This document shows positions 1 to 12,500 of a DNA stretch of 64,000 nt, one piece after another. The notes under the pieces were generated by a model, which did not search any database, was not told where the DNA came from, and worked only from the letters and a program-made list of their open reading frames with translations. The stretch is from Melieria omissa (lineage: Eukaryota; Arthropoda; Insecta; Diptera; Ulidiidae), in contig OZ020268.1 of assembly GCA_963971225.1 (NCBI GenBank), forward strand, positions 116,342,572 through 116,406,571. The letters are read 5' to 3'. A program made the position numbers and the translations under genes. Position 1 is the stretch's first letter; the number at the start of each line of letters is the position of its first letter.

Positions 1-298
1 TCTTAATGCAGCGAGTTGAAGAAATCCCTACAATTATTTGTTCAAAAAGCTTGAGCGAGAAAGACAACAATGAAACACTTGGACACTTTTTGCAGCTGTC
101 CAGCCTTAACGATTGAAATGATTGCGATGCATCAAGTCCCATTGGGACAATGCATGATAGCTCTGATGTTTGATTTTCTCTTTAATGTAGGTCAGACATA
201 TTCGAGGAAGTGATAACACAACGCTTACTTAGAGCTAAGCGAGCGAGTTCAGAGAGCTCGCAATTGCTACTTTAGACCTGCAGAGTTCACCAAATGTT
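1..298. other. Left edge, no recognised gene
   Basis: No coding or mobile sequence was recognised. It runs directly into the pentanucleotide array and may be the body of a retroposed sequence whose A-rich tail seeded the array (inference). Confidence 0.3.
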
Positions 299-1060
299 AA
301 AATAAAATAAGATAAAATAAAATAAAATAAAATAAAATAAAATAAAATAAAATAAAATAAAATAAAATAAAATAAAATAAAATAAAATAAAATAAAAGAA
401 AAGAAAAGAAAAGAAAAGAAAAGAAAAGAAAAGAAAAGAAAAGAAAAGAAAAGAAAAGAAAAGAAAAGAAAAGAAAAGAAAAGAAAAGAAAAGAAAAGAA
501 AAGAAAAGAAAAGAAAAGAAAAGAAAAGAAAAGAAAAGAAAAGAAAAGAAAAGAAAAGAAAAGAAAAGAAAAGAAAAGAAAAGAAAAGAAAAGAAAAGAA
601 AAGAAAAGAAAAGAAAAGAAAAGAAAATAAAAGAAAAGAAAAGAAAAGAAAAGAAAAGAAAAGAAAAGAAAAGAAAAGAAAAGAAAAGAAAAGAAAAGAA
701 AAGAAAATAAAAGAAAAGAAAAGAAAAGAAAAGAAAAGAAAAGAAAAGAAAAGAAAAGAAAAGAAAAGAAAAGAAAAGAAAAGAAAAGAAAAGAAAAGAA
801 AAGAAAAGAAAAGAAAAGAAAAGAAAAGAAAAGAAAAGAAAAGAAAAGAAAAGAAAAGAAATGAAAAGAAAAGAAAAGAAAATAAAAGAAAAGAAAAGAA
901 AAGAAAAGAAAAGAAAAGAAAAGAAAAGAAAAGAAAAGAAAAGAAAAGAAAAGAAAAGAAAAGAAAAGAAATGAAAAGAAAAGAAAAGAAAATAAAATAA
1001 AATAAAATAAAATAAAATAAAATAAAATAAAATAAAATAAAGTAAAATAAAACGAAATTA
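299..1060 (+). repeat. Pentanucleotide array: AAAAT flanks, AAAAG core
   Basis: About 95 bp of AAAAT, then about 600 bp of nearly pure AAAAG (392-990) with scattered AAAAT and AAATG units, then about 70 bp of AAAAT. One strand is entirely purine over the core. The 294-residue Phe/Leu/Ser open frame on the minus strand is the translation of this repeat, not a gene. Confidence 0.97.
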
Positions 1061-1176
1061 TAAAATAAATAAAAAAGAAATAAATTACAAAAGGAGAGTA
1101 AAATGTAAAAACTATTCAAAAAGGTAAGAAAAAAGTGTTTAACATAAGGAAAATAACAGTCAACGTTAACAACAAC

Positions 1177-3089
1177 CAGTGGCGTCCCAGGGGGGGGGGG
1201 ATTAGGGGGATGGATCCCCCCCCTTGGTCGGAGAATTCACTTATGCAATTTGCTATAACAATATGGAATTGTGAAACATTTTTATTATTTGCTTTATCGC
1301 TTCTGTAATCACCCACTTAAAACCTAATAACTGAACCACCCATGATCTGGCCAGACCATAATGTAAACAAGATGATAGTCGAGGATTGTTGTTAAGGATA
1401 TAAAAAAACCAGAAAGTGTGAATACAATGATTTCTTTTGCTTGTCTACATTATTTTTACGTAAAACGGTGAAAATATACTAGAATAATTAGGTAAATAGC
1501 GAGTTTCAACTTTAATGAGTTAATTTTGAAATTAAAAAAATACGGCAGTAAAGCAAAAAAATAAAAAAAATGTTTAAATGTAAAATACGTTACTTATGGA
1601 TCTACTTCAGCTGCTTGACCAATGCAATTATTTCAACAATATAATGCAGTATCATGACTAAACCACATTGAGATTTTACATTCGACACATACAAATCGGG
1701 TTTTGATATATATGTTTCTGGATTCCTTGCACTGTTAATAATTCTGAACTGCTTTGCCAAAGAAAAATATGCAAAACATGCTCTACATGTTGTTGTTCAT
1801 GCTGAATTGGCCGGATATCGTTTTCCTTGTCGCCTTCGTCGTTGCTATCTTCACATTGAACTATCTAAACGACCATTTTTTCTATCAGTATCAGAAGCTT
1901 CGTTTTGTTCAGGGCCAAATGAAAGCGAGAGAGATTTTCCTCTCTGATTTAATTCCAGCGTCGAAGTTCAAAAACAATGTCCACCTGATTCTCAAAATAG
2001 CATTCTCTTCCTTTCATCTCTGTCACAGAAAACACCCAATCGAATTGGAAAATGGATAAGTATTAATTTTGAATATGTTTCAACATTATTTTCCAACAAA
2101 AATTATAATTTATTAACCCAAAGAAAATAAAAGCCAAGGCGAACGAAAAACACTTGGACCAGGTACATTTTGCGCCAGCTAATTTACGTCACTATTAACG
2201 GGATGGCACGAAAAAAGTGCTTCAAATCGGGTCAGATGGAAAAACCTAGTTTAAACTATATATATAATATAAAAAAAATATTTATAAACAATTCTGACAA
2301 TAATTACGTCGAAAATAACAAAAAAAAACTGAAAATAACTGGCAAATTTGTATGAAAATACACCATGGTCTGGCCAAGCCATGGTTTTGGGTTTTGTGCT
2401 TAGAAAGGATCAGTTAAGGATATCATGAAATTTGAGCTCGATAGCTTAATTACAACATTACTAAAGTGGATCCAAAGTTCAATATGGTCTGGCCAGAACC
2501 GGATACCCGCAGAAGGGTTAAGAATAAATGAATAAAAAAATCAGCATTGCATTTGTTCTCGCAGAATAGTTGTATTTTCAATGTTCCCAAAAGTGTCGAC
2601 TATTTACCAAAATAGTAATCAAACGCAGGCTTCATGCCAACCCTGCATCAGCTGTTGAAACTAAAAAAAAATTCACTTACATAGTTTTGGTGAATTGCGG
2701 GTAAACATGGAAACATGGTCACCTCTATCATAACATAATAAAATTTCAGAACGTCATACATTTTGTAAATGTTTGATTTTTTTTACATAGCTGGTGTGCT
2801 TTTTAAAATACGTCTTTTCGTAATTCTATTAGCAGTTGTTTTCGAAATGTCATAACTTAAAACAAACTTGCATTTTTTGGTTGGGATTTTATGACTTAAA
2901 AATACATGTCACTTGAATTTTTTGTTTTAAGAAGTTTATGTTAGTATATGTATACATATATGTATGTATGTACAATTTTATTCAATTCAATTATTATTAA
3001 AAATAATACGCAAAGATGAAAGTATAAAAATGGCGTTAAACTGGATTTTTTGCATATCCCCCCTTCCCGAAATCCTGGGGACGCCACTG
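1177..3089 (+). mobile_element. hAT-like non-autonomous DNA transposon, 1.9 kb
   Basis: Ends are inverted repeats: CAGTGGCGTCCCAGGGG at the left and, on the other strand, CAGTGGCGTCCCCAGG at the right. Both are flanked by the perfect 8-bp duplication acaacaac (1169-1176 and 3090-3097). An 8-bp duplication and a CAGTG-type end are hallmarks of the hAT superfamily. A G13-like run lies just inside the left end. No hAT transposase motif is visible; the open frame 1754-2059 (101 residues, partly hydrophobic) is not recognised. Three copies of a near-palindrome around TCTGGCCAGA lie at 1341-1360, 2361-2386 and 2483-2500. Confidence 0.85.
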
Positions 3090-3097
3090 ACAACAAC

Positions 3098-4483
3098 TTA
3101 TACGTAATTTAAAAAATAAAAAAATTTAATAGTCACAAATAAAAAAATAACGAATATCCTTTAGAGTTTACTGAGAGAAAAGCGCTCTCTTCCATTAGTT
3201 GTCTATCGCTCTCATCTGTCTAACAAAGCAGGCAAGTGCGCATTGATGCAACGAAGAGTTCGTCGCTCTTTGCTTTAGTACTCTTTACTCTGAAATGAAC
3301 TGAGCATTCGAAGCAAGAGAAAACCTCAAAAAAGGCAAAAAATTACACCTGAAGTGCCACTTGCGCTTCATCTATGTATAGGTGCATATGCAAAAAGAAT
3401 AAAAACAACAACAAAAATCATACCAGCAACATGAGTAAAGCACAATTTTAAAAAATTGTCGCTTGATGCTTTTAAAACAATTACAATTTCGTGTGTTTTG
3501 CGTTGTTGTTGTTGCAGCATTCAATTAATTCGATTTTCAACAGCTGTTATATCCTTTAAAAAAAAGTACGTCGAAAAGTAGAAACATTTCAGTGCGTTGT
3601 GGCCTTGGGAGTGGAAGACGCAATTGATGGGCTGCTGCCATCGGCAAATTCATCACAATCAAATTTGGCGCACAAATTCAAATTTGCGGCTTGTGCGTTG
3701 AGTCTGTGCGGTGGGTGTGTATGTGTGTGTGTGTGTGCATGTGTGAGTGCGTGATTAATACAATGCCCATTAAAAATTGTCGAAGACGAATTAAATTCGG
3801 CCGCATGTCAATGGGATGGAAGTAATTAATGGATGCAGTTGTTTGAAACAATATTTTGCAATAATTTTTTTAACAAATATATTAGGGAAAAATTATATTT
3901 TTAAATTTGCATTTAATTCAAATACTTACTTATACCAACAGGTAACGAATAATTAAAATAGGCACTTTTGTGTTTTATAACAACAATAAAAAAACAAAAC
4001 AATTAAATAGATTCAAAATTTTCTATATTGATGCCAGATATGGTAACTCAAGCATAGTTTCCTTTTTTTAATAAGTTGAAGGTCATAGAAAGTCATTAAA
4101 ACACACAAACATATCTATATACTTGCAACACTGTGGGTTAAATATAGTAAAACTGTGTTTTTCTCTCTAACGTCAGGTTTTTTTTCAAGAAATTGAGAAA
4201 CTGAATTGTCCTTGAAATTTCAAGGACATGAATATTTTAAAACATTAATTTAAAAATTGAGCTCAATGAAGAATACCAATAGGAACATAAAATGAAAGAG
4301 AAGATACCCTGGAATTTAAAAAAAATTTGTTTGATGATACGCGAGGAAGTATAAGTATTGAAAATGTCCTTTGAAAATTGTACCCTAAAAATTGAAAATT
4401 TGAAAATTCCTAAAAATTTTGTTTGCAAAAAGTATGAGTTAAGGACTAATACATACATTACCTTATATTTGTATTGCGATCTT
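3098..4483. other. Unassigned AT-rich DNA
   Basis: No coding sequence was recognised. There is a TG tract near 3712-3745. The segment 3170-3310 is rich in CTCT/GAGA-like sequence. Confidence 0.5.
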
Positions 4484-4499
4484 CCAACTTTAGTTGTTA

Positions 4500-4884
4500 G
4501 GCGGCCTCGATAGTCCAGCGGGTAGCGCGCTGGCTTCTCATACCGAGTGCTCCAGGTTCGATTCATGGCTCGGGCTGGTTAAAAAACTCGTCTACTTCTA
4601 TCGTTATCCACATGAAGCAGATGAGAATTACAAGAATCGAAGAAGTGCGCTCTTGGCAGGCAATGGCAAAACCCCCAAGTGTGAACGAAAAACTGCCAAT
4701 CGCCGTTCGAATTCGGCGTTAAACTGTAGGTCCCCTCCCCTTTCCCCATCCGCTTGAAATGTGTGTTGTATCACATGTTGGAAAAAGCAGTGTTGCATAC
4801 ACATTCAATCGGGTGGAATTTGTGGTATCACAAGGAGCCAATAGGCCTAAGTGTGTCTCATACAAAGGCAGCCACTACAATCAA
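4500..4884 (+). mobile_element. tRNA-derived SINE with elongator tRNA-Met-like head
   Basis: The head carries a Pol III A box (tagtccagcggg, 4511) and B box (ggttcgattc, 4555) 44 bases apart, the tRNA spacing. The pattern GCCTCG-TAG--CAG--GGTAGCGCG resembles eukaryotic elongator tRNA-Met, including a TCTCATA stretch where its anticodon loop would be. It is flanked by an imperfect 16-bp target duplication, ccaactttagttgtta (4484-4499) and ccaacttcagttgtta (4885-4900), 15/16 identical. The 3' end cagccactacaatcaa resembles the 3' end of the LINE fragment at 59633. The 87-residue plus-strand open frame across the SINE is not a gene. Confidence 0.85.
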
Positions 4885-4900
4885 CCAACTTCAGTTGTTA

Positions 4901-7900
4901 AGGAACACAAATTTATATTTCTCTCAGAAAAATAAAGAAAACAAAATTAAAATAATTTATTAACAATATCATTTTTTATATAATTTTTATATACTTTTAA
5001 AGTAAGTTTTTCAAATATTATAAAGCCAGGTTGGTTTAGTTTTCCTTTAGCAAATTTTATTTAATTTTTTTTTTAATTAAAACCTTATTTATTTTACAAA
5101 AAGATTTACAAAGCAGACAGTACTTTTTTAAAGATATTCGAATCATTTGAAATAAAATTTCACGCAATACAGCGATTTTCACGAACTAAACGTGTATTTT
5201 AGATCATCGGCCGGAATGTCCTTCAGGATGTAAATACAAACCTTTGGATTGGCTTCTTTAAAACGCTTTTTATTCATCGACTAATGTATTGAAGGTTAAA
5301 AGTCACCAAAAGTTTAATTTAAAAGTCATTAAAAAAATTATTATCATATTATTATTTTTCTGTCACAAATTAAACTTAATATGCAATTATCATCAGCTCA
5401 TGTTTGACAATTTCAATTTCCATATGTTTCAATATTAAAATTACCTGTTCAACGCCAACGGATGCAATTAATTTGCCACAAAAAGACAAAACGAAAGAAT
5501 TTTCTTTAACGAAGCAACAAAATTAAAAAAAAAATAAATATATATAAATGAAAAGGAGTAGCGAACAAGTAGAACATTGCGATAATTACTGCTCAAATTG
5601 TTGTCCAGCGGCCGCGTGCAGCGGCACATTTCGATTTGCATACGCCCGCACTTAAGCCATTAACACAAGAAACTTCAGCTGTCGCGCGAAAACGCGTAGT
5701 CCAATACAAACAGAAACACACGCACACAGCATCGCGGAAAGTGTCCTTTAAAAGTTCCGTCTGTTATTTGTCGCTGGGTGCCAGCATGCGCTTCGCTCTT
5801 TGCTCTCCATACAACACCCATGCTGACTGTTGTTGTTTTTTTGTTGTTATACATATTTGTTGTTTCTGTTATTGTCAACGACAGTAGTGGTGGCAGCAAC
5901 GTTTGCTGCAATGTTGCTGGCTGCATCATTTGCATGTAAATAGCGCTGTTGATCCTGCGGATACTGCGGCGCATGCAGATACTTTTCAACTTGGTCGCAA
6001 CACACACACACACATACACACACGTACAAAACCCAACGCAGTTAAGTACACAATTGCATACAGAGACGAAGTGGCAGCGACCGAGTTGTGGAGACGCGTA
6101 CAAGCCCCCAGTGTGAAATTGTTGTTTTCACTGTTGTTGCGTTGTTGTCATTTGCCAATATTGATGCCGAACGCGAAAACGTCGCAACAACAATGAATTT
6201 TCTTTTGCCAACTTTTACCGTTGGCTGTGCGCCGCGTGCGTTTGTCCAGCTCGGACAGCTGTCTGACTGCCTTTAATTGCAGTTTACAAACCAGCAACAA
6301 AAAAATGCCGGGAGCGTAGTTTTCTCTGTTGCTGTGTTGTATGTGTTACTACCAACATTCGCTCGTTGCTGTACGCTCACCGTTCATTCATTAGTGACAA
6401 CTCTGTTGCTGTGGAGAGAATTTCTGTTTCGAGCGTTTAATTTGCTGAAGTTACGCGGTGCAAAGTCTATTATCTTTTTTTTGCACTTTGAACTCGCCTT
6501 CAAGTTGCTGCAGTGGCGGAAGTAGGTGGCTACTGTGCAGTGCAGTGGACACAGATGCAAGTTGATACAGAAGATCTGGGATGAGTTCATTGTGATTGAG
6601 GAGTATTTCTCTCAACTAAGATCTCAAAAAATTAGAATGAAAAGGTTGAAATAAAAATAGCAGAAGAAAAAATATTTACATATATTTTAATTAATAAATT
6701 AATGTAATAACTTACTAATTATTTTTTAAGAGAGATTAGTTTTAGCGTTTACTTATTTTTCTTACTCCAATAAAACTACATCAGAATTGAAATAAAATTA
6801 AGTCATAACATAAGTTTAAGTTATACTGGGCTGGCAGCTTAAGAATGCTCAAGAATGTAAGAGAGAAACCATTGACGCTCCCAAAAATTATGTCCCCAGT
6901 TACAATAACCCAATGCAAACTTGTGCTTCTCTTCATCTGAGACCAATGTTGAGAGTTGCTTTTGTATCTAAACAGCAATGTCTACAGAAAGTTGGTAGGC
7001 CTAATGAGGAACTATTTTCTATAGACAAATCACATGGAAAAGGTAAGCATAACCCACGAAAATCGAAACCAGATTTAAGACAATTGGCACTGATGTGTGT
7101 GAAACGATTACCTTAGCTCCTTGGCACCGCAGGATCTACTCAGATTTCTACGGAGGTATGGTAACCTTTGAGCAAATTAAATTATTTTCAATTAAAAAAA
7201 AACATAAATTTGCAGTACAATTCATTGCAGTGCGTGTCTGAGTGGAAGCAAAAAAAATAATAAGAAAATATTTAGATAAAATTCAAAAGGTTGAGATTTT
7301 TGGATACTCACATACATCAACAACTTGGTTGGTATACAGATGCTAAAAAGATGACAAACCATTACCAAAACTGTTCTCCACTTTGGTACAACTGTAATCA
7401 AGATCTTCAGCTACTACAGATACCCGGTGTTTACTAGATCTTCTTTACTACGGATTCGATCGCAAACACAGAGAAGAGAAACTGTATAGCAAACTTGCTG
7501 GCAGGAGACGTCATGGCATGGTCAATGCATTCATTAAATAGAAGAATGAGAGTTACTATTATTATCTCTGAGCTCTTTCTGTCTATCTATCTATGAGATC
7601 TCAAATATTGATAAAACTAAACAAATCCTTCATAGGAATGGCTCTTTTTGTTCAATGACTTTTGCAGAAATTGCAGCGGACATCTGTTCCGGAAGTGCTC
7701 AACGCTTTGAAGAATCGATGGTAGTTAGAAATCTAAGTGAAGTCTATTTTTGACGTAGGCTTTTAGGACATTTTATTATTAGTACATAATTAAGCCACTC
7801 ATACTTTTATGGACAACATTACATGGGCTCAAAAACTTTTGTACCCCAAAACAAAAAAAGTACTGCAATCAGATTCTAGGCACTGCAGTTTCTATATTTT

Positions 7901-7909
7901 TCACATCAT
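4901..7909. other. Unassigned DNA between the SINE and the piggyBac-like element
   Basis: 5600-6560 is GC-richer, with CA and TTG tracts (for example 5999-6026), and could be conserved noncoding or regulatory DNA. 6560-7909 is AT-rich. Small open frames overlap on both strands without motifs, so none is called. Confidence 0.4.
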
Positions 7910-8896
7910 TTAACACTCGGATAACCAATCATTTTTTTATACGTCAAAGCCCAACAAGGTCCCCAGGGACCTTTTATGTAAAATTGCATATAAGATGTGT
8001 AATTTCATAATGTAGGGTTAAAAATGTGTGTAGATGTGTTTGGAGAGCCAAAAACTTAAGCTTCGTGTATATTTTTTAGTAAACACATGTGTATTTGTTA
8101 CTACAGACAGATAGGCAAAACCGTATACAGTAGGTACAAAATAATTGCATTTAGTTGCCTAACTTTGCTTTAGTAGCTCATGCACCAATGCCGCTGCAAG
8201 TATGGAATTTTTTTTTAGAGTAATGGGTTTTTGTATAAATTTATTTTTATTTGTATTCTGTTTTCCATCGTTTTTATATACACTTAGGCAATACCCTCAG
8301 CCATTATCAAATTGATAATGGAGTTTGATCATCGTCGGAGGCAGCTTCATCCGCCAGAGGGACATTCAGTTCAACTTCAGCATCATACGTTTCATCGTAT
8401 GGCAAGAAATCTTCGTAATTTGTCTCCTCAGTGAATGAATAAGGTTCTTCATTGTTTTCCAAATATTTGACCAAAGTCTACATTACTGCTGGTTGTTCAC
8501 TCATGCTCAGTTGTTGAAAGCGCGTACGGCGGCATATCAATTTGATCCCAATCACCGTACGTATTTTAATTTCAACGATTTATTTGAAATTGTGCTGCTA
8601 TCAATATTTGGCACTAACTATTTATAGTTACTAACACAAAATAAGAGCAAATTACATGGAACTACCTACAAGGTCCCTGCGGACCTTGTCGGGCATCGAC
8701 TCCCGAAATAACTTCAATGCGATAACTTTGGTGGTAAAATACATGCAATCGTGGCGAAATCTATTTTAACAGCTTCTAAATAATCCATTTATAGAAGTCA
8801 TAAAGTTTCCAGCTCATCACTCCGAACGTATTGAAATGCCGCATATTTTAAAACGCCATAGGTCCCTACGGACCTTGTTGGGCATCGGAGAGTTAA
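7910..8896 (-). mobile_element. piggyBac-like remnant flanked by TTAA
   Basis: TTAA at 7910-7913 and 8893-8896 flank short inverted ends (CACTCGGATAACC left; CTCTCCGATGCCC right, read inward, 9/13 match). TTAA duplication is the piggyBac signature. Subterminal sites AAGGTCCCCAGGGACCTT near 7959, CAAGGTCCCTGCGGACCTTG near 8671 and GGTCCCTACGGACC near 8861 are palindromic. On the minus strand a broken reading (about 8510 to 8310) starts MSEQPAV, has an internal stop, then an acidic stretch (YLENNEEPYSFTEE, EAASDDD), compatible with a piggyBac transposase N-terminus. No catalytic domain remains. Confidence 0.6.
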
Positions 8897-9064
8897 TGCG
8901 CACTCAAACAAAATTGAGTCAATCAATCACAAAACTGTCTGAAAAGTGTTTTTTACATGAAATGTTATATTTTTAACGCCATCTAGTGTCACTCGATCCC
9001 ATCTATAAAACACAAAATTTTGGCTAAATTCATTTATAAAATTAGAGTTAATGAATTAACGAAA

Positions 9065-9217
9065 AAAAAACTAAATTGATAAATTTGACTTATCAACTTA
9101 TTATGATTTGTGACTTTTAGGTAAATTCATTGATAAATTTAGAGTTAAACAAATTTACCTAAAAGTCACAAATCGAAATAAGTTGATAAGTCAAATTTAG
9201 TCAATTTAGTTGTTTTT
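9065..9217. repeat. Large palindrome, arms about 65 bp
   Basis: The left arm (9065-9127) and the right arm (9151-9217) are near-perfect reverse complements sharing ACTTATCAACTTAT and TTTGTGACTTTTAGGTAAAT. The 23-bp spacer repeats, with changes, the sequence at 9023-9056. No target duplication was identified. It could be a hairpin MITE or a fold-back remnant. Confidence 0.85.
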
Positions 9218-9438
9218 TTGTAAAGCAGAAAAAAAAACAATTTGTTTCTTGTATCAAAACTCGAACCAAATTATATGCAAATTTACAGGCACTTGCAAAG
9301 CAGTTCAAGTCTCACAGTCTCACCACTACACACACACACACAGATGTTCAATAATTTTGCGCTCTCGCACCATTGCACGCAACCCCGTTTCCACCCCACC
9401 CCACCCAACCCCACCGCGTTGGGTGCAGCACATCGTCG

Positions 9439-9504
9439 CCTCAGAAAACGAATGTCGTATGTTCCATTAAGCCTAGTAGGACATACGACATTTGTTTTCT
9501 CAGG
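9439..9504. repeat. 66-bp hairpin element, instance A
   Basis: Arms of 24 bp (cctcagaaaacgaatgtc... / ...gacatttgttttctcagg, 22/24 paired) around an 18-base loop. A second, diverged instance of the same length and loop pattern occurs at 18215-18280, so this is a dispersed family rather than a chance palindrome. Confidence 0.85.
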
Positions 9505-12500
9505 CAACGACATGTAACACTTCGATTCGCGCGCAATCAGCTCAGCCAACATTGCCATTAGTGCGCAAAGCAGTCGCCCGCAATACGGCAACACTCGCTA
9601 CAGTAACAACAACAAGCAACAACAGCAACGAAGCGTGTTGCGTTTGACATGCACTCGGCGGAGTGTCATTTGTATGCAACGAGGATTCTACGCTTTAAGG
9701 GCAAAGCAGCGGTTTCAGCGATCAGCGCGTAGCGTCTTGCAAGTTATAAACACACACAAACACAAACACACACACTTGCATGCGTGTTGGTGCATTCAAA
9801 TGGCAGCCACTGGCAGTAACAACAACAACAAATGCACTGACAACTGGTGACTTTGTGCCAGCGGCAGCGTATTGCTGTCGCATTGACGCCATTACTGCCG
9901 CCAGTGCATGTTTTTAGCGGCACCAAAGCACGACACACACGCACACACACACTCAAAGTACCTGATGCCTGTCCCCGGGCACTGTTGCTGCTGTAGCTAG
10001 TGTTGCTGTTACTGTTGCTATGATGGTGGCATCACTGTCAATTGCTGCTGGTGTGACAGCGCATAAATGTTTGATTTGTCAATGTTTATTTTTAATTTGC
10101 TCGAACGCAAATTTATTCTGATATTTTATCCCTGCAGCATCTAGTAGCCGCGCACTCGTTGACTGCTTCCTCGAACGCTGTTGCCTGTGTTGTCTGCTTC
10201 GACGCTTTTCCATTTTGTTGTTGGTTGTATGCTGTTGCTGCTGCTGCTGCTTCTTTGACGTGCGGATGACTTGTTTAGCTGTGCAGATTAACGCATGGCA
10301 TACCACATGGTTTCCAGTGCCCTCATTGCAGCTATTACTCGTCATGGTGTTGTTGTTGTTATGGTAGTGAAATTGAGACGGCTTAGCACGATTTGTGAAC
10401 GTACGTGCGTGAGTTTGTGAATGTGTGTGTATCACTGCTATTAGAGCTATGTTTATTGTTGTTGTTGTTTTTGTTATTGCTAGTATTGTTCCCATATTCG
10501 TCATTGACCATGTCATCGTCATCGTCGTTGCCGTCATTGACAACGATGTCGTTTTGTTGCAGTGACATTAAGTGGTCACATTAAGTGATAACGTTGGCCG
10601 TCGCGTCATAACGACTGACCGTAGTCGCAACGTCCCTTCTGCTTGCTGCCTCTTCATGTCACGCACCTTTCGGTTGCCAATTTCTGCTTACTCCGCTTGT
10701 ATGCCAATGATTCTCTAATTCTCCAAACTTGGCCATTCTCTTCATGCCCCCCTGTCCCGGGCAACTGTTCAGTCACATTTCGCTGCACTGACTGCACTCA
10801 GAGTGTGTGAGTGGGTGAGTTGGTAGGTTGTCTATGCTTGCATGTGTCATTCAAATTCGCATTCATGTGTTTCGCCTACGTTGCACATGTACGACGGCAA
10901 TTTCACTGAGACTATGTGTGTGTGTGTGTATATCTGTATGCAATCCGTTTTATTGCTATCGCTTTTAATGGGCTAAAGCCCAACAAGTTCGTTTTGTGTT
11001 TGTGATTTTTGACTGCAACATTAAATATTTACGCTTCAAATTGATTTTTCTAATTGAAAGCGTATTGCTTACAGCATTGCTTTGGCCAGTTGGATGCAGT
11101 GGAAATTTGAAAATTCACTCAGCTCTTTTGTATTTGTGTCATGTCGTTTTTATGTAAAACAAGTTCTGACCTGCATTTTCGTTGTATATATTTAGAGATT
11201 TGTAGAGTAGGCGGAAATATTTGGGAATGGAAACTTTTTGATGACCTTGAGAAGAGCAATCAAGAATTCAAGATACGCAAGAAGGAAAGTTTGTTTGTAG
11301 GTGGACTAAAGAAAATTAGATATAGGTGAAAGGTGGTTGAAAATGGAATATAAAATCAAATCAAATTAAAATGACATAATTAGTTCTGAGAAGTAAAATT
11401 TGTGTGGGTACAAACAACTGCAGATCTGTTTTAGGAGGGAGTGCATTAAAGAAAAATATGAGTATTTCTTTCATAATTAAAAATAAGTCGAATTAAGTAT
11501 ACACTTAAAAAAAAAATTTGTTTATTAATTTTTTTCTATCCTTACGCATGTATCAGGTCACGTCTGGGTCATCTTTTAGTTGTGTCAAAAGTAATTAATG
11601 TCGCACGAAGTAATTTATTCCAAAAACATAGAAATTGTTGGCTCACCGGTTAAATTATCCAATCTGGCAACCATATTGCTAATCTACTCTCGTTGAACCA
11701 TAGAACCAGCATATTTCCAACAACTTTTCTCTCAGCTTGACTGTTATGCATATTTGAAATTCTATGGATCATAGCTCCTGAACCAGAAGAAATAATTTCC
11801 TTGAAAAGGAAAGTTTTTTTAGTAGAACTAGCGTTATTACAGGAAAGCTAAGAAAATCTATGTTGTAAGGTGTCTTTGAAAATTGTTACCCAATTATCCA
11901 GAACTGTCCTATCCTCACTTTCAATTATAGGATACTGTGATATTCCTTCTTACTGCATATTTGGGAAACATTTCAATAAATCAAATAAAATTTTAAATTT
12001 AATTTCAAACAAATTCCCAATTACTGAAATACTACCAACCAAGTTGGTAGTATACTCACACACACACACACTTAGAAACACTCACATCCGCAGTGCATTT
12101 ATAATCACTATTCGAATGTTAACCAACAGTCAACGATGCGGCAAAGCCGCCAGATAGTCAGAGCGTCCCAGCGCATTTGCCACGCCTCCAATTGCATGCG
12201 TGTCAAAATGCCAATTCAAGCAGCGTCATCGTCACTTCTGCCACATGACATATTCTGATGTCGTCATTATAACGGTACGTGCCCGGCATGAAAATTGCAG
12301 CAACCAGCGCTGCGCCAATGCCGACCGGCGACTTGCAAGTTGGCACAAACCCACCGAAACGAAGACGAAAGCGCTTACGCTGACGGCATACGTTGGAGAT
12401 TACGCGAGGCAGAAAGAGCTACAAGCCGACAGTCAGTGCGGTAGGCAGCTGCCGAGACATGCCCTTCGTATGCAAGAGGTTGCAACTTGCCACAGTGTGT

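Noticed and set aside
235..1119. 294-residue Phe/Leu/Ser-rich open frame
   Set aside because: It is the reverse translation of the AAAAG/AAAAT array; no other sequence supports a gene.
4500..4572. Functional tRNA gene
   Set aside because: A and B boxes are fine, but the acceptor and anticodon stems do not close well, the sequence continues into a 385-bp body, and target duplications flank the whole unit: a SINE.
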